Origin: CALBPI01 sp045110335
GTDB taxonomy: Bacteria > Pseudomonadota > Gammaproteobacteria > Steroidobacterales > Woeseiaceae
Reading direction: 5' to 3'
NCBI GenBank assembly: GCA_045110335.1
Contig: JBGCGB010000013.1
Location: 73,167 to 137,166 of the forward strand
DNA: 64,000 bases
Below are positions 8,107 to 16,995 of this stretch, piece after piece (the stretch's first letter is position 1; each line of letters opens with the position of its first letter). The position numbers and the translations under genes are program-made. The notes under the pieces are model-generated. The model did no database searches and had not been told where the DNA came from. It worked only from the letters and a program-made list of their open reading frames with translations.

Positions 8107-9632
8107 GGTGCCACTTCCTTCGATTGAGACGCGGCAATGCCTTTTGCAGCGCGTGGTATTGAGGCGGTTTGGTCATGAGTGTACAGCCAGCGCAAGATCG
8201 CGTCCTGTACGGCTTCACCGCCACCGCGATGCACACCTTTATCATTGTGCAAAATCGATAACGCGTAACGCTGTCCGTTTCTGGCTGTCATGTAACCTGC
8301 CAACGCCGTCACGTCGTCCAGGCGTCCGGTTTTGAGATGCGCACGACCGGTCAACATGCCACTCTTGTGCCGACGACGGAACGTGCCATCGGTGCCCACG
8401 AGCGACAACGAAGACACGAACTCCGGCATAAACGGACTACGCCATGCATGCTGCAATAGACCAACCATTTCTGTCGCTGTCATTCTCGCCTCTCGCGACA
8501 GCCCGGCACCATTGTCGATCACCAGATTATCCAAAGACAAGGATTGATCCAGCGCCCACGCGTCAATCGCTCGCCGCGCCTTTTCGACTGTTGCCGGAGC
8601 GCCAAAGTAGTGCGCACCCAGCGTCAGGAAGACCTGTCGCGTCATTACGTTGTTTGAGTGTTTATTGATCAACCTGATGACTTCGCTGAACGGACGCGAA
8701 CGCCAGCTGAGAAAAGGTTCTTCAGTGTCGGCTACTTGTGCGGATTGATAACCACCGGTCAACTCACCACCCAGCAATGACCATTGGCGCGCGATCAAGC
8801 CAAATGCGTACGCTTGATGCGATAACAACGTTCTGCCTAGCGAGTAACGCTTGCACCCTGATGGGAAGTTACCGCTGAAACGCACGCGTTCACCGTTGGT
8901 TTCCGCATCAATACGGATACCGCGAAGATATCCTCGGCACCGGCCACGAACCAGCTTGAGCTGGTTGTCGATATCTAGGTTTTCAAGCTCAGGCAGTGTC
9001 GTAACACGAACGGTGTTGTTGCTTTCATCCGGCTCGAAGAAAAATCGGATGACCTTAAAGTTAACAAGGAGCGCATCCGGGGAAACGTTGTATGCCCGCA
9101 ATGGTTCATTATCGAAAGCCGCCGGATCTTCGACGGGAATTTCAAAGAAACTGGTATCAAAAATGATGTCGCCATCAATTTTCTGAATCCCGCGGCGGCG
9201 TAACTCGGTCAGCAACTGCCATAGAGTTTCCGCCACCAGGTAAGGGTCACCGCCACCACGCAAAGCGAGATCACCGGACAATACGCCGGCTTCGTCAACT
9301 TCGCCCAACAAGAACACATCCGTACTCCACGTATGCCCGGGCGACAAAGAAGACAAGGCTGCATAAGTCGTCACGAGTTTCATGGTCGAGGCTGGGTTCA
9401 ATGCGAGTGTCGATTGATGGTCCAGCACCGCATCACCGGAATTCAATGCCTCAATGCGCACGCTTAAGCCTTTTTCGGAAAGGTCAAACCGCTCCAATGT
9501 TCGCACGACGGCCGGAGGAAGATCCGTTGCGCTAGCTTCAAACCCGATACCGCTTATAATCAAAAAAACGAGCATTGAGCCAACGACTCGTCTCGCCCGT
9601 TCCGTGGGTCCGGATTGCAGAATGCCCGACAT
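8103..9632 (-). CDS. dacB: D-alanyl-D-alanine carboxypeptidase/endopeptidase (PBP4, peptidase S13)
   Basis: A 509-aa periplasmic penicillin-binding protein of class C. After a signal peptide ending near EASA come the catalytic SxxK (NPASTMKLVTT), the SxN motif (KHSNNVMTRQ) and KTG (HLKTGRLDDVTALAGYM), all with S13-type spacing and the large inserted domain of PBP4 between SxxK and SxN. It trims the terminal D-Ala of peptidoglycan stems and cleaves cross-links. The length is normal (E. coli DacB is 477). It is upstream of, and overlaps, the SH3-domain gene. The divergent DUF3187-like gene begins about 50 bases away, so 9633-9684 holds both promoters. Confidence 0.93.
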   Translation of the reverse strand: MSGILQSGPTERARRVVGSMLVFLIISGIGFEASATDLPPAVVRTLERFDLSEKGLSVRIEALNSGDAVLDHQSTLALNPASTMKLVTTYAALSSLSPGHTWSTDVFLLGEVDEAGVLSGDLALRGGGDPYLVAETLWQLLTELRRRGIQKIDGDIIFDTSFFEIPVEDPAAFDNEPLRAYNVSPDALLVNFKVIRFFFEPDESNNTVRVTTLPELENLDIDNQLKLVRGRCRGYLRGIRIDAETNGERVRFSGNFPSGCKRYSLGRTLLSHQAYAFGLIARQWSLLGGELTGGYQSAQVADTEEPFLSWRSRPFSEVIRLINKHSNNVMTRQVFLTLGAHYFGAPATVEKARRAIDAWALDQSLSLDNLVIDNGAGLSREARMTATEMVGLLQHAWRSPFMPEFVSSLSLVGTDGTFRRRHKSGMLTGRAHLKTGRLDDVTALAGYMTARNGQRYALSILHNDKGVHRGGGEAVQDAILRWLYTHDQTASIPRAAKGIAASQSKEVAP

Positions 9633-9684
9633 AGGATGACCTTACTTGTTTAACTTAAGCCATTATCCTGAGGCCGCTCGAAAG

Positions 9685-10680
9685 ATGCAAAACGCGATGC
9701 CCTATCGATACCATATCCATGCGAGCGCGCTGCTCGTGCTCATAGCGAGTGTTGGCACCAGTAATGCGCGAGCACAGGACTTTTTGGAGAACGAACCTAA
9801 CCTGAAACCAACAACGGGGCTGTTTATGACCATGGCGCCGGTACTACGCGAGCGCCAGTGGACGATTGACACTATTGTCGCGAGCCAAGCTGCACGCGAG
9901 ACCCGTGGCCAAAGCAGCGCCCTGTTCGATGGCGAAACGACACAATATCGACTCGGCGGGAACTTTGCCGTCACTGACCAGCTTCGCGTGGGCTTCTCCG
10001 CACAATACCGCACGCATCGGAGCGGTCAGCTAGACCCATTCATTGACAGTTGGCACAAAGCATTTGGACTGCCGGAAGGTATTCGCGACGACCGACCGCG
10101 AGATGCGCTGGACTTTCAATGGACCGAACGGGGCACTGACGTCATCAACCTGTCTGACCGACAAAAGGGCTTCGGTGATACGCATCTGCATGCAAGCTAT
10201 CGACTGAGTGCCCAGAACGAAGATCAGGGTAGTTGGTTCGTCGCTGGCGCGATCAAGCTTGGCACTGGCGATAGCGACCGATTAACCGGAAGCGGGCGCA
10301 CTGATATCGGTGTAACGCTTCAGTATCGAAGCGCCGCGCAACCCAACCGAAGGTGGCTTTGGAATGCGAGCGTTGGCAGCGTGTGGCTTGGCGACGCGGA
10401 CCTCAACGCATTCGATCAGCGATCCGTCCTTTTCAATGGGCAGGTATCCTTGATCTTGAAAGTCACGAAGAACTTTTCGCTGGGCGCCCGTTTGCAAGCC
10501 CACTCAGCCGTCGCACAGTCCGAGCTCAGCATGATTGGCGACCCTGTCGCCCAGCTGGTCACCGGCGGTGAGTGGCGATTCCGGAAACAAACGGCGTTAC
10601 GAATCACGGTGGCCGAAGATGTCATTGTCGAACACAGCCCGGATGTGACTTTTAAGCTCGGACTCGCGCACGCCTTCTAG
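9685..10680 (+). CDS. DUF3187-like outer-membrane beta-barrel protein
   Basis: About 331 aa. After the signal peptide (cleaved near NARAQ), the protein is made of alternating amphipathic strands ending in Phe (FKLGLAHAF), typical of an outer-membrane barrel. The segment HRSGQLDPFIDSWHKAFGLPEGIRDDRPRD, given here only for position (residues about 110-140), resembles the DUF3187 signature as I remember it. The role is unknown. ATG at 9685 has a GAGG eleven bases upstream; ATG at 9697 would also keep the signal peptide. Its stop overlaps the stop of the convergent TVP38-type gene by the four bases CTAG. Confidence 0.7.
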   Translation: MQNAMPYRYHIHASALLVLIASVGTSNARAQDFLENEPNLKPTTGLFMTMAPVLRERQWTIDTIVASQAARETRGQSSALFDGETTQYRLGGNFAVTDQLRVGFSAQYRTHRSGQLDPFIDSWHKAFGLPEGIRDDRPRDALDFQWTERGTDVINLSDRQKGFGDTHLHASYRLSAQNEDQGSWFVAGAIKLGTGDSDRLTGSGRTDIGVTLQYRSAAQPNRRWLWNASVGSVWLGDADLNAFDQRSVLFNGQVSLILKVTKNFSLGARLQAHSAVAQSELSMIGDPVAQLVTGGEWRFRKQTALRITVAEDVIVEHSPDVTFKLGLAHAF

Positions 10681-11399
10681 GCAGTCTCATCCAACGACTC
10701 TTTCAAAATACGCGTGGCAGTGCGCTGAATAATCACGAGCGCTGCAATCAGAATGACGACGCCAACGACGGCAACGACCTGACCCAGTGGGCCGCTTAAC
10801 CCGCTGCCTTGTGTCAACGCCTCGATGTCGTTAGCTGCGGCGCCGAGATAAGCGAACAGCAAAACAGGCGGCAACATGCCGACAGCCGTCCAGATAAAGA
10901 AATCCCAATGCCGCACACGAGTCACACTGAATGCATAGTTGAGTACGTTGTAAGGCAACAGCATCGACAAGCGAGTCAGCAAAACGATCAATCCGCCTTT
11001 CTGATCAATAGCCCGATCGATCGCGTCAAATTTCGGATTGCTAGCAACCAGTCCGGCGACCTGTTTTCTGGCAAAAGTAGAGCCCACCAAAAAAGCCGCG
11101 CTGGCGGCCAGCGGCGTGGCGATTGCTGCCAACGCACCGCCCCAAAGGAAACCGAACAAATAGCCGCCACTCATGAACAACAGTGAGCCCGGCACCATCA
11201 AACATGCCGCAACGATGAATACAGCAATGTAAATTGCCCGACCTTCCCAGACATGCACTTCACTCCACGCTTGCGCCTGCTGCAACCAGGCTTCGAGCGG
11301 CAGCGTCCATACTGAAATGATCATCACCAGCAAGAAAATTCCGATGATGACTAACCTTTGTTTACCGGCTTTTGCGCCGTCACTGTTCTCTGTATTCAT
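10677..11399 (-). CDS. TVP38/TMEM64 (VTT domain) membrane protein
   Basis: About 240 aa with roughly five to six hydrophobic segments. The VTT/SNARE-associated core is visible: VPGSLLFMSGGYLFGFLWGG, then RLSMLLPYNVLNYAFSVTRV and a Pro-rich helix (AVGMLPPVLLFAYLG). Members of this DedA-related family are inner-membrane proteins thought to act in lipid or undecaprenyl-phosphate flipping; the substrate here is unknown. The start is ATG at 11399 (MNTENSDG); the longer frame upstream lacks a plausible N-terminus. It converges on the DUF3187-like gene with shared stop bases. Confidence 0.82.
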   Translation of the reverse strand: MNTENSDGAKAGKQRLVIIGIFLLVMIISVWTLPLEAWLQQAQAWSEVHVWEGRAIYIAVFIVAACLMVPGSLLFMSGGYLFGFLWGGALAAIATPLAASAAFLVGSTFARKQVAGLVASNPKFDAIDRAIDQKGGLIVLLTRLSMLLPYNVLNYAFSVTRVRHWDFFIWTAVGMLPPVLLFAYLGAAANDIEALTQGSGLSGPLGQVVAVVGVVILIAALVIIQRTATRILKESLDETA

Positions 11400-11519
11400 C
11401 GCGATAGCATAACAACAAAATGATTTCGTGCCTCTCTGCATCCAGTTCTTCGCCGACGTCGAAAGCATTAGTACCTCGGCGCTGAGGACAACTTCCCTCA
11501 AACTAGGAGATCAACAATC

Positions 11520-12341
11520 ATGTCCTCAAAAATCATGCAGCAGCTCGCGCTGCTAACTGCAACCGCAGTGCTCACCTTTGGCACTACCAATGCGTCCGCT
11601 GGTCATCATGAAGAGAAAGCGATGACGCAGAACATCGTCGCGACCGCACAATCGGCCGGTCAATTCGAAACACTGATCGCTGCCGCTTCCGCAGCAGGTT
11701 TAGCCGACGTATTAGCTAACGACGGCCCCTTTACCGTATTCGCACCAACCGACGCTGCATTCGCAGCGCTGCCTGACGGCACGGTAGCATCTTTGCTGGA
11801 ACCCGCGAACAAAGATAAGTTGGCTCGCATCCTTAAGTTCCATGTGCTTGCGGGTAAAGTCGGTAGCGGTGCGCTAGCTGATGGTATTAGCGTCGATACG
11901 TTGGCCAACGCACCAGCCGGTATCGCCGCCAGCGAGGGCGGATTCACGATCGAAGGCGCGAGCATCGTCGCGACCGATATCGAAGCCAGCAACGGCGTCA
12001 TTCATGTCATCGACCGCGTCATCCTGCCGCCCGAAACCATGTCAGCGGTTCGACCTGCCAGAGCAGTGATTGATCGGGCTATTGAAGCCGGCGTACCCAT
12101 GTTTAATCATGGCAATGCAGATGCGACAGCGGCAATCTATCGCACAGCAGCCGAGAACCTTTTGCTGTTTTCCAATGCGGCAGACCTGTCCAAAGTAGCC
12201 GTGATGCGACTTGAGCAGGGCTTGAAGCGCGCCGATGCGCAAAGTGATGCACGCAGCCAAGCCTGGACACTTCGATACGCATTGGACGACGTGCGGTCAG
12301 AGCTCGTCAATGAGCCAATGCAAGCCATGGCAGCCAACTAG
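11520..12341 (+). CDS. secreted fasciclin (FAS1) domain protein
   Basis: A 273-aa protein with a signal peptide (cleaved near ASA). One FAS1 domain (about residues 36-170) has FETLIAAASAAGLADVL, the H1 motif GPFTVFAPTDAAFAALP, FHVLAGK and the H2-type ending NGVIHVIDRVILPP. The C-terminal 100 residues form an Ala-rich helical extension of unknown role. FAS1 domains mediate adhesion or ligand binding in the envelope. The ribosome-binding site AGGAG is nine bases from the ATG. An ECF sigma factor and RskA-like anti-sigma factor follow, a setting that recalls mycobacterial SigK/RskA, which control the FAS1 proteins MPT70 and MPT83. It is the likely regulon target. Confidence 0.9.
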   Translation: MSSKIMQQLALLTATAVLTFGTTNASAGHHEEKAMTQNIVATAQSAGQFETLIAAASAAGLADVLANDGPFTVFAPTDAAFAALPDGTVASLLEPANKDKLARILKFHVLAGKVGSGALADGISVDTLANAPAGIAASEGGFTIEGASIVATDIEASNGVIHVIDRVILPPETMSAVRPARAVIDRAIEAGVPMFNHGNADATAAIYRTAAENLLLFSNAADLSKVAVMRLEQGLKRADAQSDARSQAWTLRYALDDVRSELVNEPMQAMAAN

Positions 12342-12376
12342 GGCAACGGCGGTGTCGCTTGCAAACCCACAACAAA

Positions 12377-12407
12377 CGCACTACCGTCGCTCCGCGGCGG
12401 TAGTGCG
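12377..12407 (+). other. stem-loop between FAS1 and sigma-factor genes
   Basis: A perfect 10-base stem (CGCACTACCG / CGGTAGTGCG) with an 11-base GC-rich loop lies 36 bases after the FAS1 stop and 41 before the sigma-factor start. No T-tract follows on either strand, so it is not a standard terminator. It may stabilise the FAS1 transcript end or reduce read-through into the sigma gene. Confidence 0.4.
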
Positions 12408-12447
12408 CATTAACGCCAGATCCGCCACACCTGTTAGAGGGCAATTT

Positions 12448-13011
12448 GTGAGCAACGAAACATCGATCCTTCAACGCATCGCTCGCGGCGAACAAGCCGC
12501 GATGAACGAATGCGTTGACCAGTTTGGCGGCCTGATCTGGTCATTGGCCAGACGGCTATCACCGAACTCGGCCGACGCCGAGGATGCCGTGCAAGAGGTG
12601 TTTCTGGAGATCTGGCGATTCGCTGATCGGTTCGATGCAAGCAAGGCTAGCGAAACGACTTTTGTCGCGATGCTCGCGCGACGTCGATTGATTGACCGAC
12701 TGAGAAAGCACGGACGACAACCGGTCGAAGAACTTTTTGAAGAAGAACAGACGGCCGCGCCCTCGGCGGAGAATGCCGCAGAGGTGAGCAGCGAGGTCAC
12801 GCGCATTGCTGAAGCAATGCAGACGATGAAACCTGAGCAAAGGCAGGCGCTCAAGTTGTCGGCGTGGATGGGCATGTCACATGCTGATATTGCCGAGACA
12901 ATGGACCTGCCATTGGGAACCGTCAAAAGCCATATTAGAAGAGGCTTAACGACACTGCGGGACGACCTCGGCCTCACTGCGCTAGCGGCGGCGGAAGGGA
13001 CACGAACATGA
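12448..13011 (+). CDS. ECF RNA polymerase sigma factor (SigK-like)
   Basis: A 187-aa sigma-70 family ECF factor. Region 2 is visible in VDQFGGLIWSLARRL, ADAEDAVQEVFLEIW and FVAMLARRRLIDRLRK. Region 4 is visible in MKPEQRQALKLSAWMGMSHADIAETM and LPLGTVKSHIRRGLTTLR. The start is GTG at 12448, with AGAGG seven bases upstream; the open frame extending to 12235 overlaps the FAS1 gene and is not needed. The stop overlaps the anti-sigma ATG as ATGA, so sigma and anti-sigma are coupled. From family knowledge the factor is held at the membrane by its partner until a signal releases it. Confidence 0.93.
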   Translation: MSNETSILQRIARGEQAAMNECVDQFGGLIWSLARRLSPNSADAEDAVQEVFLEIWRFADRFDASKASETTFVAMLARRRLIDRLRKHGRQPVEELFEEEQTAAPSAENAAEVSSEVTRIAEAMQTMKPEQRQALKLSAWMGMSHADIAETMDLPLGTVKSHIRRGLTTLRDDLGLTALAAAEGTRT

Positions 13012-13823
13012 AAAACAACACAACAGATACATTAGATCGTTTCATTGATACAGCGTTGTCGGGCACGCTGACCGATGATGCTGACATCGAAGCACTTGCC
13101 AAAGCGGCGGGCTTTGCGTCTGCAGAGGAAATGGCCTTGCAGTTTGAACTGACAGCGGCGGACGTTATGGTCGCAACCAATGAAAATGGCATCGACGCCA
13201 TGCCCGACCGTCTACGGGAAAAAGTACTGGTCGAGTCAACGCAGTTTGCAAAGGCACCGGAAGCTACCGTCACGAATATTCAAACGCGTCGGACAGCTGA
13301 AACACGTGATGCAAGCACTAGCGGCGCTAGCCAATATATTGGTTGGGCCGCCGCTGCCGCGTTGCTGGTTGCGCTCATTTTCAAGCCATCAGAGGAAGCG
13401 GCGACAGTGGTGCCAGAAGTGCCGGTAGTCGTCACTGCGACGGAATCACGTGAAGTACTGATGGCGGCAGAAGGCACCGTAACATTGCCCTGGAACAGGC
13501 CGGAAACCATTGGTTATGAGTCTGTTACCGGCGACGTCGTCTGGAACAACGATCAACAGCGTGGTTTTCTTCGATTACAAAACCTACAGGCGAACAACCC
13601 GCTGGTCAGCCAGTATCAACTCTGGATCGTTGACCCGGAAAGAGACTCAAACCCCGTCGATGGCGGTGTATTTGATATCCCGAGAGACGTGTCCGAGATC
13701 GTTATTCCGATCGATGCGAAACTTCCGATTTTGAATCCAGCGGCGTTTGCGATCACTTCCGAACGGCCCGGTGGAGTCGTCGTATCGGACGGGCCACTGC
13801 TTATCGTTGCGGCTGCAGGCTAA
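13008..13823 (+). CDS. RskA-like membrane anti-sigma factor
   Basis: A 271-aa single-pass protein. The N-terminal cytoplasmic part (1-105) is acidic and helical and would bind the sigma factor. I see no HxxxCxxC zinc motif. One membrane helix lies near 109-125 (YIGWAAAAALLVALIF). The periplasmic C-terminal domain has the features of anti-sigma-K RskA: GDVVWNNDQQRGFLRLQNL, NPLVSQYQLWIVDPERDSNP, VDGGVFDIP and AFAITSERPGGVVVSDGPLL. It is translationally coupled to the sigma gene. Release probably needs periplasmic proteolysis, but no dedicated protease is encoded next to it. Confidence 0.9.
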   Translation: MKNNTTDTLDRFIDTALSGTLTDDADIEALAKAAGFASAEEMALQFELTAADVMVATNENGIDAMPDRLREKVLVESTQFAKAPEATVTNIQTRRTAETRDASTSGASQYIGWAAAAALLVALIFKPSEEAATVVPEVPVVVTATESREVLMAAEGTVTLPWNRPETIGYESVTGDVVWNNDQQRGFLRLQNLQANNPLVSQYQLWIVDPERDSNPVDGGVFDIPRDVSEIVIPIDAKLPILNPAAFAITSERPGGVVVSDGPLLIVAAAG

Positions 13824-13864
13824 GTGCTTTCTAGTTGGCGTTTGACCGGACGTTCAGCGAGATT

Positions 13865-15016
13865 CTAAAAGTCCGATTTTCTGGGCGGCCCTGACAGCGT
13901 TGACTCGTTGGGGCGAAGCGCTTCGGCTCGGGCGACATATTGGTTCTGCAGCTCGACCCGGTCGAGACCGGCGGCAGCATCCGCTGCACGAAGATAAAAG
14001 ATCGGCTCGTGTGGCTGCAATCGAATGGCCGACTCCAAACGTTTCAAAGCATCGTCATATCGTGCGTCAGCAATATCACGTTCGCCCATGACAAATTGAT
14101 AGTACGGGTTCTTTTTCTGCGTGTTCGCTATACGCGCTGTCAACGCCTCCGCATCAGCTTTCCGACCTGTGAGGTTGTAAATACGAACCAGATTACTCAT
14201 TGCCGAAGTGTTGGACGAATCAATCGCAATCGCTTGCTGAAGCGCGAGCTCAGCAGCGTCGTTCTGTCCGTTCCGTGAATAGGCTACCGACAAATTGGAC
14301 CACAGAAAACCGATACGGGGCGCAAGCTCAATACCGCGACGAAAATGCAAATAGGCAGAAGCAATATCATTTTCGGCCAGGAACTCAGCCCCGATATTGT
14401 TGTAATACTGAGCGATTGCTTGTTGATCCGTTAGCCGCCGCCGACCAATTTCACGTCGAGCACGATATGGCGCGAAATCCATCACGTAAGTGCTGCCATA
14501 TGCGAGCTTTCCGCTGACATTGACATGTCTTGTGGAGAAAACAATATCGCCAGCGAGGGTCCATTCAGGCAAGACATTAACTTCATAAAAAGCCGCTTCA
14601 ATACCGACTTCGCGCGCCATTGCGACGAACAGCATCGACAGGCTTAAACAATTGCCACTGGCGGTATCAAAAGTTTCTTCGGCCGTCCGCGTCATGCGGT
14701 CGCTGTAACGCAGACCCAACGAACCCGGATGCAGTACCGCCGTTGTGAGACCCTTCATGCGCTGATCATCATTGGTCGCATTTCGCACAGAATTCCGGGC
14801 AAAAACACGCATCTGCTCGTTGACTCGCAACACTTCTGAAGGCGGACGCGGATGTTCTGCTTGCTCAAGCTGAACGCCTGCGTCGCCGGATAAAGCAGGA
14901 ACATCCCGGTGATCTAACGGTCCGGGCGACGAGAGCACACAACCGCCTAGCGCAAATACAGCGCCAAACACTGTCCATAAACGCAGGCTTGCGATTGGCC
15001 CGAAAAACCGCTTCAT
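13865..15016 (-). CDS. TPR lipoprotein with transglutaminase-like domain
   Basis: A 383-aa predicted lipoprotein; the lipobox is LGGC at about residue 26. The first half has SGNCLSLSMLFVAMAREVGI, then STRHVNVSG and YVMDFAPYRAR. This Cys, His, Asp order matches the triad of transglutaminase-like/bacterial peptidase folds. The second half (about 190-370) holds four to five TPR repeats, for example ASAYLHFRRGIELAPRIGFL and DAAELALQQAIAIDSSNTSA. It faces the periplasm or outer membrane. It may process or hold a partner protein, but no substrate can be named. It lies 51 bases downstream of the sigma-54 activator on the same strand and may be co-transcribed with it. Confidence 0.8.
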   Translation of the reverse strand: MKRFFGPIASLRLWTVFGAVFALGGCVLSSPGPLDHRDVPALSGDAGVQLEQAEHPRPPSEVLRVNEQMRVFARNSVRNATNDDQRMKGLTTAVLHPGSLGLRYSDRMTRTAEETFDTASGNCLSLSMLFVAMAREVGIEAAFYEVNVLPEWTLAGDIVFSTRHVNVSGKLAYGSTYVMDFAPYRARREIGRRRLTDQQAIAQYYNNIGAEFLAENDIASAYLHFRRGIELAPRIGFLWSNLSVAYSRNGQNDAAELALQQAIAIDSSNTSAMSNLVRIYNLTGRKADAEALTARIANTQKKNPYYQFVMGERDIADARYDDALKRLESAIRLQPHEPIFYLRAADAAAGLDRVELQNQYVARAEALRPNESTLSGPPRKSDF

Positions 15017-15067
15017 AAACTCACCTCATACACGCTAAAACGTACGCTTGGCGGTAGCCAGGGTCAA

Positions 15068-16888
15068 CTATGTGGGCTTGTTAAGTCCGAGACTGCGAAC
15101 CCGGTCACTTAGCGTGCTAGGACGAATGCGCAACAACTCGGCGGCACCACCGGGGCCGGAGACCTTCCAATCCGCCTTTTCGAGCGCCGCCAATGTGTTC
15201 TGCCGGGCAAACTCGCGCACCTCTGCATCGGTCATGACCTCGGTTGCCTCAGATTGGAGCGACGGCGCTATTACGCCAGCCGCTTCATCGATCTCGTCGA
15301 TCGCTTCAGGAATCGACAAGTCTAGCCGCAGTGACTTGCCACGCGACAGAATCACCGCGCGCTCAATGACGTTTTTGAGCTCCCTAACGTTACCGGGCCA
15401 CGCATACTCGCGAAGACTATCGGCCTGGCGTTGCGTGAGCTGAAGCTCATGCCGTCCGAAGTCCTTAGTGGTCTGCTGAAGAAAATGGCGCGCTAAGGCC
15501 ACGACGTCTTCCTGACGATCCCGCAACGGTGGGACATCGATCGGAAACACGCTCAATCGGTAGTACAAGTCCTCTCTAAACTCACCGGCAGCAACAGCCT
15601 GCTGAAGATCGCGGTTGGTCGCCGCTACCACGCGGACATCGACCTTTCGAGTTTGGTCATCCCCTACCCGCTCGAATTCATTTTCCTGTAACACCCGTAG
15701 CAGCTTGCCTTGCAGGTCGAGCGGTATTTCACCAACCTCATCCAAAAATATCGTGCCGCCATCAGCCAATTGAAACCGGCCAATCCGATCGCGATGGGCG
15801 CCGGTGAAAGCACCTTTCACATGACCAAAGAATTCACTTTCAAAAAGCTCAACCGGAATGGATGCACAATTAACCTTGACCAGCGCTTCTTCACTGCGAG
15901 TGCTACGGCTGTGAATCTCACGTGCAACGAGCTCCTTACCGACGCCGGACTCACCCAGAATCAAGACACTGGCAGGTGTCGCCGCAACAGCCTCAATTCT
16001 CTCGAGCATCGCCCGTAACGCGGGACTGCTGCCCACGACGCGGCCGAAGCGATTGGAGTCTTTTACTTCTTCGCGCAGGTAATCACGCTCTTCTTCCAGC
16101 TCTTTGCGCAGTCGTGCATTCTCGGCCAGCGACTTCCGCAAGGCACGCTCTGCTTCATTGCGTTCTGTCACGTCTTTTGACGCCACCAGCATTCTTGCCA
16201 CGGCACCGGACGCATCGCGCTCCGCAACCGAGGACATCACCAACTCCAACGACCGGCCGTCACGCGTAATCATCACGCGCTCCTGATTGACGAGATCACC
16301 AGACGCAATGAGCGCCTCGATTTGTGACTGTCCACCGAGCTTTTGTCGAAACGCTTCGGACATGAAATCCAGAATGGAGCGACCCAACACAGCCTTTCTG
16401 TCATAGCCCATCTTACGAAGCCAGTGGTCGCTGACGTTTGCAATGTAGCCGTGCTCGTCAACGGTATGAAGCATCGCCGGCGTCGCACGATAGGTCGCGA
16501 GGTAATGACTGGCAATCTCATCAGCGGCATCAACATCACGATAAACGGCGAGCGTCCGCAGATAGCCGCCATCCGCATCTTGATCAATAATCGCACTGGT
16601 AATGAGCGAAATAGCATCACCATTAGCAGCGACAAAAGTCACTGGCACATCCGAAACGGCACCTTTGCGACGCAACTGCGGCACCATTTCTTTCTCGATG
16701 CGTCGCGCGGACGCCTCATCCGCAATATCGATCGGTCGCATTGATCCGATGGACTCTCGCGGATAGCCCAAACGCGCGATTAGCGCATCGCTCTGGTCCA
16801 GAAAATAGCCCCGTGAGTCCAGGGCAGCGGCCATGACCGGCATACGCCGGAAGAGCAAATGATAGTGATCATCGATAGTTTGTGTCAT
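15068..16888 (-). CDS. PAS-PAS sigma-54 enhancer-binding activator (Fis-type HTH)
   Basis: About 606 aa. Two PAS-type sensor domains (about 1-125 and 130-255) and a coiled coil are followed by the AAA+ domain with Walker A GESGVGKE, the sigma-54 contact loop GAFTGA, Walker B GTIFLDEVGE and the arginine-finger region. A Fis-type helix-turn-helix ends the protein (LEKADWKVSGPGGAAELLRI, then RPSTLSDRVRSLG). There is no receiver domain, so the signal is sensed directly, perhaps redox or a small ligand. The start is ATG at 16888; the longer frame would translate its own operator repeats. Three palindromes lie 10 to 66 bases upstream, between this gene and the divergent sigma-54 promoter, implying autoregulation and activation of that gene. 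Confidence 0.93.
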   Translation of the reverse strand: MTQTIDDHYHLLFRRMPVMAAALDSRGYFLDQSDALIARLGYPRESIGSMRPIDIADEASARRIEKEMVPQLRRKGAVSDVPVTFVAANGDAISLITSAIIDQDADGGYLRTLAVYRDVDAADEIASHYLATYRATPAMLHTVDEHGYIANVSDHWLRKMGYDRKAVLGRSILDFMSEAFRQKLGGQSQIEALIASGDLVNQERVMITRDGRSLELVMSSVAERDASGAVARMLVASKDVTERNEAERALRKSLAENARLRKELEEERDYLREEVKDSNRFGRVVGSSPALRAMLERIEAVAATPASVLILGESGVGKELVAREIHSRSTRSEEALVKVNCASIPVELFESEFFGHVKGAFTGAHRDRIGRFQLADGGTIFLDEVGEIPLDLQGKLLRVLQENEFERVGDDQTRKVDVRVVAATNRDLQQAVAAGEFREDLYYRLSVFPIDVPPLRDRQEDVVALARHFLQQTTKDFGRHELQLTQRQADSLREYAWPGNVRELKNVIERAVILSRGKSLRLDLSIPEAIDEIDEAAGVIAPSLQSEATEVMTDAEVREFARQNTLAALEKADWKVSGPGGAAELLRIRPSTLSDRVRSLGLNKPT

Positions 16889-16897
16889 ATGACCAAG

Positions 16898-16954
16898 TTT
16901 ACGGGAATTCGTAAAAAATTTCACGAATTTTCGTAAATTACGGTTTTCCGTAAA
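16898..16954. promoter_or_regulatory. three tandem palindromic activator sites (TTTACG-N6-CGTAAA)
   Basis: Three inverted repeats share ACG-N6-CGT: TTTACGGGAATTCGTAAA at 16898-16915, TTCACGAATTTTCGTAAA at 16920-16937 and ATTACGGTTTTCCGTAAA at 16937-16954. Centres are about 22 and 17 bases apart. They sit between the activator gene and the sigma-54 promoter, 40 to 100 bases upstream of its -24 element. That is where enhancer-binding proteins bind. The sites are AT-rich within a GC-richer region. The link to the divergently encoded activator is inferred from position. Confidence 0.75.
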
Positions 16955-16995
16955 TTCAGAAGCCACCTAAACCATTGTTTTTACTGAAATCCAAA

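Noticed and set aside
12235..12447. Upstream extension of the first sigma-factor frame
   Set aside because: It overlaps the FAS1 gene, lacks a start signal, and GTG 12448 with AGAGG fits the family length.
16889..16966. N-terminal extension of the sigma-54 activator
   Set aside because: The added residues would be encoded by the palindromic operator repeats; ATG 16888 begins the PAS region directly.
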